NCBI GenBank assembly: GCA_002309335.1
Contig: DBXH01000018.1
Span: forward strand, 1 to 43,940
Reading direction: 5' to 3'
Length of the DNA stretch: 43,940 nucleotides
Source: Bacteroidales bacterium UBA1217
GTDB taxonomy: Bacteria > Bacteroidota > Bacteroidia > Bacteroidales > P3
Every line of letters begins with the position of its first letter. The stretch's first letter is position 1. Both the position numbers and the translations under genes were made by a program. This document shows, piece after piece, positions 1 to 7,773 of the stretch. The notes beneath the pieces are model-generated. The model was not told where the DNA came from. It ran no database searches and saw only the letters and a program-made list of their open reading frames with translations.

Positions 1-688
1 CCATGCCCATGACGATGGCGCGGCGGTCTTTCAGCATAAACTCGATACCTTCATGCTGCTGCAAAAGTTTGGGCGACATCATCTTCTCCTTGGCCATCAA
101 CGAGTCGTAGGTCTGGTTGACGATACAACGCCGCAGCTCCTCAACCTTCAACCGATGGTGTGCCGCATAGAGCATATAGAACACTCTCTCTTCATCGGTA
201 CGGCAACGATTCATTATCTCTATATGATTGGTGAAGGTGGTGAGTGCCAACACTTTCGGAAGAGGCATTAGAGTGTGACCAAATTGTGCAATTGTCGATT
301 GCACAATTTCTGTCGAGACGGGATTCTCCAATTGTGCAATTGGCAATTGCACAATTCCCTCAAGGGGTAATTTATTGATTAATAGTTCAAATTTCTCAGA
401 GGAGTATAAGTCGTAAAACTTCACCATATTATACAGATGACGCTTTCCGAATCCGCGTTGTTTGGGGTTGTGTACACTCAAATAGTCAGCCAAATCGCCT
501 ACCACTTTGCTTCCCCAAAGGGAATGTTGTAATTGGTATGAGATATACTGTCCAATCTCCCAATAAGTGAGCAGGTTTTCGATATTGACATTGGCAATGG
601 CGCGATTGCGGTGCGAATTGAATCGCAAGCGGAACGAAACAGTAACATTTTGATTAAATAAGCAATTAAAAAAAACTTTTCGGGACAT
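1..688 (-). CDS. DUF1016 N-terminal domain (YhcG-like) protein, 3' end outside window
   Basis: Partial gene read leftward from an ATG at 688, with 229 codons open to the window edge. The visible part matches the N-terminal domain of DUF1016/YhcG proteins: a helix with EIGQYI (about residues 44-49), a block WGSKVVGDLADYL followed by GFGKRHLYNMVKFY (about 58-92), and a second block with ERVFYMLYAA and KVEELRRCIVNQ (about 167-192). Family members usually end in a PDDEXK nuclease-like domain; that part is not visible. Homologues are often found near restriction-modification or other defence genes, but the defence neighbours, if any, would lie left of the window. Residues about 111-136, between the two blocks, are encoded by two AT-rich palindromes and look inserted. 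The gene is divergent from mrp with about 55 bp between starts. Family assignment is fairly sure; function is not. Confidence 0.75.
   Translation of the reverse strand, partial: MSRKVFFNCLFNQNVTVSFRLRFNSHRNRAIANVNIENLLTYWEIGQYISYQLQHSLWGSKVVGDLADYLSVHNPKQRGFGKRHLYNMVKFYDLYSSEKFELLINKLPLEGIVQLPIAQLENPVSTEIVQSTIAQFGHTLMPLPKVLALTTFTNHIEIMNRCRTDEERVFYMLYAAHHRLKVEELRRCIVNQTYDSLMAKEKMMSPKLLQQHEGIEFMLKDRRAIVMGM
281..356. repeat. Two palindromes inside the DUF1016 coding region
   Basis: Two perfect inverted repeats lie 20 bp apart inside the coding sequence. The first has 12-bp arms (281-292 and 298-309) with a 5-nt loop. The second has 13-bp arms (330-342 and 344-356) with a single-base loop. Both share the core TTGTGCAATT and its complement. 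They are translated in frame as the variable stretch between two conserved blocks of the protein, giving the near-repeat IVQLPIAQ / IVQSTIAQ. Confidence 0.8.
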
Positions 689-743
689 AACAATAAAATA
701 TAGATATATGCCGTTTCGTAAAAAAAAGAATAGCTATAATTAT

Positions 744-1814
744 ATGAGTGCAATAACTAAAACAATGATAGAGATGGCGTTGTCGCACGTCGACGACCCC
801 GACCTCGGTCAAAGCCTGACCCAACTGGGAATGATCGAGAATATAGCTGTGGACGGATTGAAAGTGTCGTTTGACCTTGTGCTGACCACTCCTGCCTGCC
901 CGATGAAATCGAAGATGAAAGAGGACTGCATCAATGCCATACACGAATATGTGGACCGCAACGCCGAAGTGGAGGTGAACCTCACCTCGCGCAAGGTGGA
1001 ACAGCCAAAGCCTGAGGAGATGTTCCCCAACATCAAGCACACTATCCTTGTGGCCAGCGGCAAAGGCGGCGTGGGTAAGTCGACAGTGGCAGTGAACTTG
1101 GCTGTGTCGTTGGCCAAGACTGGCGCAAAAGTGGGTCTTATCGATGCCGACGTATATGGCCCGTCGATACCTATTATGTTCAACATCACGGACAACGACA
1201 TCTATGGCGAGCAACACAACGGCAAGACTTATATGTCGCCCATCCTTAAATACAACGTCAAGCTGATGTCGGTCGGATTCCTCGTCGACCCCGACAAAGC
1301 AATGGTGTGGCGCGGACCTATGGCCAGCGGCGCGCTGAAACAGCTGCTGACCGAAACGTGGTGGGACGAGATAGACTACCTCGTTGTGGATATGCCTCCG
1401 GGAACCGGCGACATACAACTCACTATAGCCCAGACATTGCCTGTGACCGGCGCCATTATTGTCAGCACACCGCAGCAGGTGGCATTGGCCGATGTGGTGC
1501 GCGGCGTGGAAATGTTCCAGAATCCGAACATCAATATCCCTGTGCTTGGCTTTGTGGAGAATATGGCTTACTTCACCCCCGCAGAACTGCCGAACAACAA
1601 ATATTATATCTTCGGTAAGGAGGGTTGCAGCAAGTTGTCGAAAGAGATGGGTATCCCGCTGCTGGGCGAGATACCGCTGGTGCAGAGCATCGCTGAGAGT
1701 GGCGACAGCGGCAAACCTGTGGCGCTGTGGAGCGACAATCCGACACCCGAAAGCGAGGCTTTCGACCGCCTGGCCGAAAACACGATAAAGGAGATTTGTA
1801 AACTTTCAAAGTAA
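744..1814 (+). CDS. mrp: Mrp/NBP35-family Fe-S cluster carrier ATPase
   Basis: A 356-residue P-loop ATPase of the Mrp/ApbC group, which binds and transfers Fe-S clusters to target proteins in the cytoplasm. Residues 3-80 form a DUF59 (MIP18-like) domain with TTPACPMK. Residues 100 onward are a ParA/MinD-like ATPase with the deviant Walker A GKGGVGKS (about 106-113), VGLIDADVYGPS and the WRGPM and DMPPGTGD blocks typical of Mrp. The C-terminal CxxC of the Nbp35/Cfd1 branch is absent: the loop after ENMAYF reads TPAEL instead, which in my experience is common in Bacteroidota. I chose ATG 744 over ATG 708 because the extra 12 residues are low-complexity lysine/asparagine and homologues begin near this point. 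The next gene, a NifU-like scaffold, supports a role in Fe-S assembly. Confidence 0.93.
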   Translation: MSAITKTMIEMALSHVDDPDLGQSLTQLGMIENIAVDGLKVSFDLVLTTPACPMKSKMKEDCINAIHEYVDRNAEVEVNLTSRKVEQPKPEEMFPNIKHTILVASGKGGVGKSTVAVNLAVSLAKTGAKVGLIDADVYGPSIPIMFNITDNDIYGEQHNGKTYMSPILKYNVKLMSVGFLVDPDKAMVWRGPMASGALKQLLTETWWDEIDYLVVDMPPGTGDIQLTIAQTLPVTGAIIVSTPQQVALADVVRGVEMFQNPNINIPVLGFVENMAYFTPAELPNNKYYIFGKEGCSKLSKEMGIPLLGEIPLVQSIAESGDSGKPVALWSDNPTPESEAFDRLAENTIKEICKLSK

Positions 1815-1933
1815 TTATTGGGGAGTTAAGGGAAGTTAAAGAAGTTAATTGAAGTTAAAGACAATACCTATTAATCTTTCAAACCCTTTTAACCCCTTTC
1901 AACCATTAAAACCTTTTAACCCTTTAAACCATT
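1815..1933. repeat. Degenerate AACCCTTT / GAAGTTAA intergenic repeat
   Basis: The spacer between mrp and the NifU-like gene is built of short imperfect repeats: several GAAGTTAA-like units, then several units like AACCCTTTTAACC. Similar text recurs upstream of the phosphoesterase gene (39186-39300) and near 20505-20530. No gene or clear terminator hairpin is visible here, so transcription may continue from mrp into the next gene. Confidence 0.6.
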
Positions 1934-2179
1934 ATGACTGACGAAGAGAAAGCAATAATTGAAAAAAAAGTGCTCAATGCACTCAGCCAGATACGCCCCT
2001 ACCTGCAACAGGACGGCGGCGATGTTGAATATGTGGATATGACCAACGAGGGCGTGGTGATGGTGCACCTGCAAGGACATTGCGGGACGTGCCCGCACGC
2101 TATGCAGACCTTGAAGCAGGGTATTGAAACTGCCATAAAAAGGGTGATTCCGGAAGTTAAAAGCGTAGAGCGGGTATGA
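1934..2179 (+). CDS. NifU C-terminal-domain Fe-S scaffold protein
   Basis: An 81-residue protein consisting only of the NifU C-terminal (Nfu) domain. It has RPYLQQDGGDVEYV (about residues 21-34) and the cluster-ligating CxxC, CGTC, at residues 50-53, followed by PHAMQTLKQGIE. Such small Nfu proteins assemble a [4Fe-4S] cluster between two subunits and pass it to apo-enzymes. The C-terminal position of CxxC and the length are normal for stand-alone bacterial Nfu domains. It follows mrp by 119 bp and overlaps the next gene by 4 bp, which suggests cotranscription. The pairing with mrp supports a shared Fe-S delivery role. Confidence 0.93.
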   Translation: MTDEEKAIIEKKVLNALSQIRPYLQQDGGDVEYVDMTNEGVVMVHLQGHCGTCPHAMQTLKQGIETAIKRVIPEVKSVERV

Positions 2180-2757
2180 GAGTATACACAAAAACAGGAG
2201 ACAAGGGTACAACCTCGCTTGTTGGAGGACGGCGCGTAAGGAAGTGCAACCAACGTGTTGAAGCCTACGGTTCGGTGGACGAATTAAATTCGCACATCGG
2301 AATGCTGGCTGAGATGATGAACGAGAAAGCAATTGATCTTGATATTGTCTTTGACATAAGAGAACAGTTTGAGCAGAAATACAAACAGCTGAAATGGACA
2401 CAGAATCAACTGTTTATCATCCAGACATTGTTGGCCACCGAAGAGGATGAGACTCGGGAGAAACTGCCGCAACTCAAAACAGATGCTATTAAAACGCTCG
2501 AGGATTGGATTGACGATATGGATGCCCACCTGCCGAAATTGAAAAGTTTTGTCATTGCAGGAGGCAGCATAGCATCAGCACAGGCACATATCGCCCGCAC
2601 CGTATGCCGCCGTGCCGAAAGAGAGATTGTAAGGATGAAAGAAAAAGAAAATAACATTCTACAATTCGTCAATAGATTATCTGATTATCTGTTTATTATA
2701 TCGCGCGATATACTGCATCTGGAAAATAAAAGAGAAAATTTTTGGAGTGCTGAATAA
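2176..2757 (+). CDS. PduO-type cob(I)alamin adenosyltransferase
   Basis: A 193-residue ATP:cob(I)alamin adenosyltransferase of the PduO type, which makes adenosylcobalamin. The N terminus has the family signature TKTGDKGTTSLVGG (about residues 5-18), then EAYGSVDELNSHIG. The C-terminal half has CRRAERE and VNRLSDYLFIISR, the ATP- and corrin-binding region of the trimer. Length is normal. The start codon overlaps the stop of the NifU-like gene by 4 bp, so translation is probably coupled. Adenosylcobalamin would serve enzymes such as methylmalonyl-CoA mutase, which lie outside the window. A different type (CobA/BtuR) is ruled out by the motifs. Confidence 0.93.
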   Translation: MRVYTKTGDKGTTSLVGGRRVRKCNQRVEAYGSVDELNSHIGMLAEMMNEKAIDLDIVFDIREQFEQKYKQLKWTQNQLFIIQTLLATEEDETREKLPQLKTDAIKTLEDWIDDMDAHLPKLKSFVIAGGSIASAQAHIARTVCRRAEREIVRMKEKENNILQFVNRLSDYLFIISRDILHLENKRENFWSAE

Positions 2758-2854
2758 TATTTGACAATAGACTGCGTTAAGAAAATTAAAATAATATGCT
2801 ATTTAGAGATAAGTGGCAGATTGATAATAAGTTGAAACAAAATAGAGTAGAATT

Positions 2855-3076
2855 ATGTATTGGACACTTGAATTAGCCTCAAAACTCGAAGACGCTCCCT
2901 GGCCTGCAAACAAGGAAGAATTGATTGACTATGCGCAACGAACTGGAGCACCGATGGAAGTTATTGAGAATCTTCAGGAAATTGAGGATGAAGGAGAACC
3001 TTACGATAGCATCGAAGACATTTGGCCAGATTATCCTACTAAAGAAGACTTCTTCTTCCAGGAAGATGAATATTAA
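2855..3076 (+). CDS. DUF2795 domain protein
   Basis: A 73-residue acidic protein beginning MYWTLELASKLEDAPWPA, with KEELIDYAQRTGAP and VIENLQEI. This is the DUF2795 pattern, common as a very short single-domain protein in Bacteroidota and Actinobacteria; no biochemical function is established to my knowledge. The C-terminal third is strongly acidic (YDSIEDIWPDYPTKEDFF). It lies 97 bp after the cobalamin adenosyltransferase and is closed by a strong hairpin terminator, so it is the last gene of this plus-strand group. Confidence 0.85.
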   Translation: MYWTLELASKLEDAPWPANKEELIDYAQRTGAPMEVIENLQEIEDEGEPYDSIEDIWPDYPTKEDFFFQEDEY

Positions 3077-3104
3077 TCAGATTGATAGTCATCTGTTTCA
3101 TAAT

Positions 3105-3139
3105 AAAAGGGCTGGACGCTAATGTCCTGTCCTTTTTTT
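3105..3139 (+). terminator. Rho-independent terminator after the DUF2795 gene
   Basis: A 13-bp stem (3105-3117 with 3124-3136, one T-T mismatch and one G-T pair) with loop GCTAAT. The stem merges into a run of seven T at 3133-3139. It lies 29 bp after the stop at 3076 and points rightward. Confidence 0.85.
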
Positions 3140-3164
3140 CTAACCATTTTAAAGATAAAAGAAT

Positions 3165-3944
3165 ATGAAAACCATTACTCTGATAGGTTCCGGCAATGTC
3201 GCCACACATCTGGCAAAAGCTTTCTATAGCGCAGGATACCAGATACTCCAAATCTGGTCGCGCGAGTACGATCACGCAGAAGCCCTTGCCAACCAGGTCT
3301 TTGCCGAGCCTATCGACAAGCTCAGCCTCCTCTACCCTACCGCAGATGCCTATATTATTGCCATAGCCGACGACGCATTGTTTGACATAGCTCTTGACCT
3401 TAAGCTGCGCGAATCGCTGGTGTTGCACACGGCAGGTTCGGTGTCGTTGAAAGTGTTGCAACCCATAAGCCGCAAACACGGAGTGCTCTGGTCGCCGCAG
3501 ACATTCATCAGCAACGTAGAGATGAACTACAACGAGCTGCCATTCTGCATCGAAGGCTCTACACCCGAAGTGGAGGCAAAGATACGCGACTTGATTGAAC
3601 CTGTCTCGAAACACATATATTCAATCGATACGCAACAGAGGCAATGGCTGCACCTTGCCGCGGTGATGGTCAACAACTTCGGAAACGCCATCAACGCACT
3701 TGCACAAGACCTGCTCAACGAACAGAATATCCCATTCGAGATTCTTCACCCACTCGTTACCCTGACAGCCGACAAAATAAAGCACGGCGGCAGCCTGTGG
3801 CAGCAACAGACAGGTCCCGCAAGAAGACAGGACCAAAAGTCGATTGACAACCAGCGGCGACTGATAGCCGACAATGATCAACTGCTGAAACTCTACGACC
3901 TTTTAACAGAAATGATTCAGGCCAATACTCTGAAAAAATGCTGA
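3165..3944 (+). CDS. Rossmann-fold and DUF2520 protein
   Basis: A 259-residue protein of the Rossmann-like/DUF2520 family. The N-terminal NAD(P)-binding fold shows GSGNVATHLAKAF (about residues 8-20) and AYIIAIADDAL. The C-terminal DUF2520 half shows WSPQTFISN, QWLHLAAVMVNNFGNA and ILHPLVTLTADKIK, with the all-helical pattern seen in ketopantoate reductase-like and pyrroline carboxylate reductase-like enzymes. Substrate is unknown. It starts 26 bp after the terminator and overlaps tatD by 7 bp, so the two are an operon. Confidence 0.88.
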   Translation: MKTITLIGSGNVATHLAKAFYSAGYQILQIWSREYDHAEALANQVFAEPIDKLSLLYPTADAYIIAIADDALFDIALDLKLRESLVLHTAGSVSLKVLQPISRKHGVLWSPQTFISNVEMNYNELPFCIEGSTPEVEAKIRDLIEPVSKHIYSIDTQQRQWLHLAAVMVNNFGNAINALAQDLLNEQNIPFEILHPLVTLTADKIKHGGSLWQQQTGPARRQDQKSIDNQRRLIADNDQLLKLYDLLTEMIQANTLKKC

Positions 3945-4735
3945 CAGACACCCACTCACATATCTATGCAGAGGAATTCGACAGCGACCGCGACGAGGTT
4001 ATTGCCCGTGCCGAGAAAGCGGGAGTGGGGTTGATACTCTTGCCTGCCATTGACCGTGAGAGCTACGACCGACAGGAGCAACTAGCTGAATCACGGCCCG
4101 ACCTTTTCCGCCAGATGATGGGGCTACATCCCACGTCGGTAGGCGAGAACTATACGACCGACCTTGAACTGGTACGCAACAAACTCTTCTCCAATCCGGA
4201 CAAATACATAGGCGTAGGCGAAATAGGGCTGGACTTCTATTGGGACACCACATATAGAAACCAACAAATAGAGGTGCTGGAGCGGCAAATAGGCTGGGCT
4301 CAAGAGCTCGACAAGCCCATTGTTCTTCATTTGCGCAACGGCAAGGACGGCAACTCCGACAATGACGCATACGATGCTGTATTCAAACTGTTAGAGAGGC
4401 TTTCGCGAAATAAATATAAAGGTATTATGCATTGTTTCAGCGGCACGATGGAAGATGCTGAACGAGCAGTCGATATGGGTTTCTGTATAGGCATTGGAGG
4501 AACCCTGACCTACAAGAAATCTTCCTTGCCAGAGATTGTTAAAGCCCTGCCGCTCGAAAGGATAGTCCTTGAAACAGATGACCCATACCTTGCGCCCGTC
4601 CCCTACCGCGGTCGCCGCAACGAACCGTCATATATCACTTTTGTTGCCGAGAAAGTTGCAGAAATAAAAAACATCAGCTCAGAAAAGGTTGCTGACGTTA
4701 CAACGGCCAATGCCAAAGAGTTGTTTAATCTTTAG
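3938..4735 (+). CDS. tatD: TatD-family metal-dependent hydrolase (DNase)
   Basis: A 265-residue TIM-barrel hydrolase of the TatD family, a metal-dependent 3'-5' DNase/RNase linked to DNA repair. The metal ligands are visible: HxH at His6 and His8, Glu95 in GEIGLDFYW, His131 in VLHLRN, His165 in MHCFSG and Asp214 in ETDDPYLAP. The start ATG overlaps the end of the DUF2520 gene by 7 bp. It ends in TAG at 4733-4735, 11 bp from the convergent queE stop, with no strong hairpin between. Housekeeping gene; the in vivo substrate of this subgroup is not settled. Confidence 0.92.
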   Translation: MLTDTHSHIYAEEFDSDRDEVIARAEKAGVGLILLPAIDRESYDRQEQLAESRPDLFRQMMGLHPTSVGENYTTDLELVRNKLFSNPDKYIGVGEIGLDFYWDTTYRNQQIEVLERQIGWAQELDKPIVLHLRNGKDGNSDNDAYDAVFKLLERLSRNKYKGIMHCFSGTMEDAERAVDMGFCIGIGGTLTYKKSSLPEIVKALPLERIVLETDDPYLAPVPYRGRRNEPSYITFVAEKVAEIKNISSEKVADVTTANAKELFNL

Positions 4736-4746
4736 GCTCTAGGCTT

Positions 4747-5328
4747 TTATCTTATTTCAAGAATTTTTTGGATCTGAAGCGAGAGGCGCCAATGGGGGTG
4801 CTGCTTGATGTATGCGACGGTAGATTTTTTGTTGGAGTCGTTGATTACAGGGTCGTCGGCATCGATTGGCTGAAGGAAACGGTGTTTTACCTGAATGTCA
4901 TCATATTCCTTAACGTTGTCCTCGTTTTCGAAGAGCAGCTTTAGTTCGTCGGCATATTTCAGCACAGGTGCCGCCTTTTTGCCAAGCCATATATCCTTGG
5001 GCGAGAGGGTGATCCAGTCGACATTTTCTGGAAGGGGGAGTGTGCCGTTGGTCTCAACAGCGATGTACTTGCCAGCGGAATGGAGCTTGTCGACCAGTGA
5101 GGCTGTAAGCTGCAAAGCCGGCTCGCCACCGGTAATGACAACCAAACGGGCAGGATATTTTGTCGCTTCGGCAACGATTTCATCCTCCGTCATCTCAACA
5201 CCATCATTGTGCTTCGTGTCGCAGAAGGGGCAATGAAGGTTACAGCCGCTGAAGCGGATAAAGACGGCAGGTGTACCGCTGTGGTAGCCTTCGCCCTGCA
5301 AGGAATAGAATATCTCGTTTACTTTCAC
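4747..5328 (-). CDS. queE: 7-carboxy-7-deazaguanine synthase
   Basis: A 193-residue radical SAM enzyme that rearranges 6-carboxytetrahydropterin to 7-carboxy-7-deazaguanine in the preQ0/queuosine pathway. The cluster ligands are Cys29, Cys33 and Cys36 in SGCNLHCPFCDT, the CxxxCxxC of radical SAM proteins. GGEPALQ (SAM-binding GGE motif, about residues 66-72) and VETNGT also fit. The start codon is GTG at 5328, overlapping the TGA of queD (sequence GTGA), which implies coupled translation and fixes the start. It is the last gene of queC-queD-queE. Short QueE forms of about 190 residues are common in Bacteroidota. Confidence 0.94.
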   Translation of the reverse strand: MKVNEIFYSLQGEGYHSGTPAVFIRFSGCNLHCPFCDTKHNDGVEMTEDEIVAEATKYPARLVVITGGEPALQLTASLVDKLHSAGKYIAVETNGTLPLPENVDWITLSPKDIWLGKKAAPVLKYADELKLLFENEDNVKEYDDIQVKHRFLQPIDADDPVINDSNKKSTVAYIKQHPHWRLSLQIQKILEIR

Positions 5329-5663
5329 GGCTCGTCGACTTCGTATGTTGCTGTGTTGCCTGTGGTTTCCTGCACATCGACACGGTAGCAGTTAGGCACC
5401 TGCTGTTGGCACCAGCGGGCAATGTTCTCGGCCGTAGGGTTGCAGCCAATGATGTCGTTGATGACTTGATGATCCAGTTTGTCGGTGATGCTGCTCTTTA
5501 TCTTTGAGAAATCCACCACCATACCGTTGCTGTTCAGTTCGCGGCTCTTGCAGTAAATGGTGATTTGCCAGTTGTGGCCGTGCAGTTGGGTGCATTTGCT
5601 CGGGTAGTCGAGTTCGAGCCGATGAGCTCCAGAGACTTCTATCTTTTTAGTTACGTAGTACAT
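5325..5663 (-). CDS. queD: 6-carboxy-5,6,7,8-tetrahydropterin synthase
   Basis: A 112-residue QueD/6-pyruvoyltetrahydropterin synthase-like enzyme that converts dihydroneopterin triphosphate to 6-carboxytetrahydropterin. The zinc ligands are His14 (SGAHRL) and His28 and His30 (LHGHNW), and Cys24 is the catalytic cysteine. NPTAENIARW and a C-terminal VQETTGNTATYEV complete the fold. I chose ATG 5663 because upstream in-frame residues would overlap queC and match no family feature. It starts 5 bp after queC stops and overlaps queE. Confidence 0.94.
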   Translation of the reverse strand: MYYVTKKIEVSGAHRLELDYPSKCTQLHGHNWQITIYCKSRELNSNGMVVDFSKIKSSITDKLDHQVINDIIGCNPTAENIARWCQQQVPNCYRVDVQETTGNTATYEVDEP

Positions 5664-5668
5664 AGTTG

Positions 5669-6328
5669 TTATTTTTCGTATATTGTGGGGTCGGGGATGC
5701 CGGCTTGGCGGAAGGCCTCGCGGCGTTCGGTGCAGGTGCCGCAGGTGCCGCAATGCCGAGCGCCACCGCGATAACAGGAATAGGTCTGACCGTAATCGAT
5801 GCCGAGAGCCGCTCCGCGTCGCACTATGTCGGCCTTGGTCAGATGTGTAAACGGCGCTGCCAACTTTACTCCGTTGTAAGTTCCAGCCTTCATAGCGGCG
5901 TCCATAGCGGCGATAAAATCGGGCCGGCAGTCGGGATAGATGGCGTGGTCGCCGCCGTGATTGGCGATAAGAACGCGCTGCAGACCCCTGTTCTCAGCAA
6001 GCCCGCAGGCGATGCTGAGCATAATGCCGTTGCGGAATGGCACCACGGTGCTCTTCATATTAGTGTCGTCGTAACTTCCGTCGGGAATAGCATCGGCGCC
6101 GCTAAGCAGCGACGAGTCGAAATAGCTCTTCATAAAAGCGAGGTCGATAACCAGATGCTCAATGCCCATCGATGCACAATGGCGGCGGGCGCAGGCAATT
6201 TCCTGAGACGCGTGGTTGCTGCCGTAGTCGAAGGTGACGGCGAGCGCTATGCGATGCTGTTCTTCGTAGAGCAGAGTGGTCGAATCGAGGCCACCGGAAT
6301 AGATTATTACGGAGTCTTTGTCGGACAT
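5669..6328 (-). CDS. queC: 7-cyano-7-deazaguanine synthase
   Basis: A 219-residue ATP-dependent synthase that turns 7-carboxy-7-deazaguanine into preQ0, the last step of this cluster. The PP-loop SGGLDSTT is at residues 11-18, and the zinc site CxGGxxHCGTCGTC lies near the C terminus. The ATG at 6328 sits just before SDKDSVIIYSGG, as in homologues; longer in-frame starts add unrelated residues. First gene of queC-queD-queE. A hairpin just upstream separates it from the lipoprotein gene. No preQ1 riboswitch was recognised in the 86-bp leader, but I could not fold it properly. Confidence 0.94.
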   Translation of the reverse strand: MSDKDSVIIYSGGLDSTTLLYEEQHRIALAVTFDYGSNHASQEIACARRHCASMGIEHLVIDLAFMKSYFDSSLLSGADAIPDGSYDDTNMKSTVVPFRNGIMLSIACGLAENRGLQRVLIANHGGDHAIYPDCRPDFIAAMDAAMKAGTYNGVKLAAPFTHLTKADIVRRGAALGIDYGQTYSCYRGGARHCGTCGTCTERREAFRQAGIPDPTIYEK

Positions 6329-6351
6329 TTTATTTGTTTTGCTCGAAAGAA

Positions 6352-6396
6352 AACAACAAGGGTGTCCCGAAGTGTTCCGGGACACCACTCGTTGTT
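6352..6396 (-). terminator. Hairpin between lipoprotein gene and queC
   Basis: A perfect 9-bp GC-rich stem (6361-6369 with 6378-6386) with an 8-nt loop, extended outward by complementary AACAAC and GTTGTT at 6352-6357 and 6391-6396. Read on the minus strand it is followed by a mixed, T-rich tract rather than a clean T-run, so termination may be partial and some lipoprotein transcript may continue into queC. Confidence 0.55.
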
Positions 6397-6414
6397 AGAT
6401 TATAATGTGCTTGT

Positions 6415-7299
6415 TTAGCGTTTGGTCGAAATGATGAGGAAGTCGGTGGTTGACCAGAAAGCGGCAACATCTTTAACAACAAGCTTGCGGGCGAGCTTAC
6501 TGTCGGTCTCGTCGTAAACAAACTCGTAAGAGCCTTCCGGGTGTTTCGAGATAAGACGAGCCTTGCGGAGGTTGACGTCGAAGGAGGTCACCTTGTTTTT
6601 GTCGATAAGGGTGAAGTTCTTGACGTTCACATTGTTGGTAGCTTTCTGAGTCTTGAAGAGGAGGCCGCCTTCTTTGCTAACGATGCCTTTTTCCTTAAGT
6701 TCGTCATAGTTGCCAACAACATAGTAAGCTCTGTGTGACTGGTCGGCGAGGTAAGCCATTTCCTCTTGCTGCTGAGCAATCTGGGCGTCTTTCTGCTGGT
6801 TGGCCTGAGTCAGGTCGTTGACGTTGCCGGAGAGTTTCTTGATGGTTTCCTTGCTGATGGTCAGTTCGTTCATCAAGCTGTTGATTTGGTTTTCCTGCTC
6901 TTCCATACGGGCGTTTAGGCTTTCGATGAAGGTCTGCAGTTTGGAGTTTTCGTCATTAAGGCTGGCCACTTTGCTGTTGAGCGAGGCAATCTTGGCCTTG
7001 TTCTGAGCCATCATATTCTCGATAACGGCCAACTGGTCAGTAATTTGACCTTTAACTGCGGCACTTTTCTCGGGGTGCTGCTGGCGCAGAGTCGAGATTT
7101 GGCTGTAGCGCGAGGAAATCTCGGTCAAGTTGTTCTCGATGTCGCTGAGCACTTCGAAAAGAGCATCGATTTCAACGTCTTTCTGGTTGATAATTTCCTG
7201 AAGAGAGTCGGCAACAGCGGCTGTTTTTTCATCGTTGCCTGCGCAGGAGGCGAAAAAGAGCGGCATAGCTGCCATTACAATTACAAATAATTTCTTCAT
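6415..7299 (-). CDS. Coiled-coil lipoprotein of unknown function
   Basis: A 294-residue predicted lipoprotein. A hydrophobic signal ends in the lipobox FFASC with the acylated cysteine at residue 19. Residues about 30-190 are a long heptad-rich segment of Gln, Glu, Asn and Leu (for example KIASLNSKVASLNDENSKL) that should form a coiled coil. The last 100 residues look globular, with AYYVVGNYDELKEKGIVSKEGG, and end in STTDFLIISTKR. The layout resembles envelope-anchored coiled-coil lipoproteins common in Bacteroidales; I know no assigned function. A TAAATTTGC promoter element lies about 110 bp upstream. Confidence 0.8.
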   Translation of the reverse strand: MKKLFVIVMAAMPLFFASCAGNDEKTAAVADSLQEIINQKDVEIDALFEVLSDIENNLTEISSRYSQISTLRQQHPEKSAAVKGQITDQLAVIENMMAQNKAKIASLNSKVASLNDENSKLQTFIESLNARMEEQENQINSLMNELTISKETIKKLSGNVNDLTQANQQKDAQIAQQQEEMAYLADQSHRAYYVVGNYDELKEKGIVSKEGGLLFKTQKATNNVNVKNFTLIDKNKVTSFDVNLRKARLISKHPEGSYEFVYDETDSKLARKLVVKDVAAFWSTTDFLIISTKR

Positions 7300-7408
7300 A
7301 ATAATGTAGTATTAAATTTATTGATTATAATCTTTGTGTTTCTTTATGTCAATATATATCAGGTAGTTAATCAGGAATTACGGCAAGCCACCATTCTTGA
7401 TTGACGAT

Positions 7409-7417
7409 GCAAATTTA
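7409..7417 (-). promoter_or_regulatory. Bacteroides-type -7 element for the coiled-coil lipoprotein gene
   Basis: The minus strand reads TAAATTTGC, a match to TAnnTTTGC. No good TTTG is found at the expected distance, so only the -7 element is supported. It would give a leader of roughly 100 nt before the ATG at 7299. Confidence 0.5.
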
Positions 7418-7480
7418 CAAAATAATTTTTAAATTGCATTCCTTTTATACTATTTTTTGCTTTTAAACCGGTTTTTATGA

Positions 7481-7660
7481 ATGCGGGAATTTGGGAATGC
7501 GTTAATGTGTTAATGTGGGAATTCGTAGTACTTTTTGTCCTCCTCCCAAAAAAAACTTGTGTCGCACCCTATTTGGTTAAAGTTAAGGTTAAAGTCAAGG
7601 TAAAAAAATGTTTTCGTTATCGTTTTCGTTGACCTAGAGTTGACATAGAATTGACCCAAG
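7481..7660. repeat. Intergenic composite repeat, copy 1
   Basis: This lies in the 552-bp gap 7300-7851, which has no gene. It contains tandem GTTAATG units, then GTGTCGCACCCT, then units of GGTTAAAGTTAA, TTTTCGTT and TTGACCTAGA/TTGACATAGA. The same order of modules recurs at 20163-20250 with only small differences. The rest of the gap is AT-rich and holds the two flanking promoters. Confidence 0.75.
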
Positions 7661-7765
7661 GAAAATGTTATGGTAAATTGAAATGGCGGCACCTTTTTCT
7701 GAGGGGATTTTTGGGTGGGAAAAAAAAGATTTTTTGAAAAAAAATTATTGAATAATATTTATTTG

Positions 7766-7773
7766 TATCTTTG
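7766..7773 (+). promoter_or_regulatory. Bacteroides-type -7 element for the pycB-like gene
   Basis: TATCTTTG matches TAnnTTTG and lies 79 bp before the ATG at 7852. The spacing to the nearest TTG upstream is only 15 bp, so the -33 part is not convincing. Confidence 0.5.

Noticed and set aside
666..1418. Long minus-strand open frame opposite mrp
   Set aside because: It is antisense to mrp, has no family resemblance and arises from the codon bias of the real gene.
2757..2854. Cobalamin riboswitch near the adenosyltransferase gene
   Set aside because: The gene starts inside the preceding gene and the flanking spacers show no B12-box-like text.
6329..6414. preQ1 riboswitch upstream of queC
   Set aside because: The leader is dominated by one simple hairpin next to a lipoprotein stop, best explained as a terminator; no preQ1 aptamer pattern was seen.
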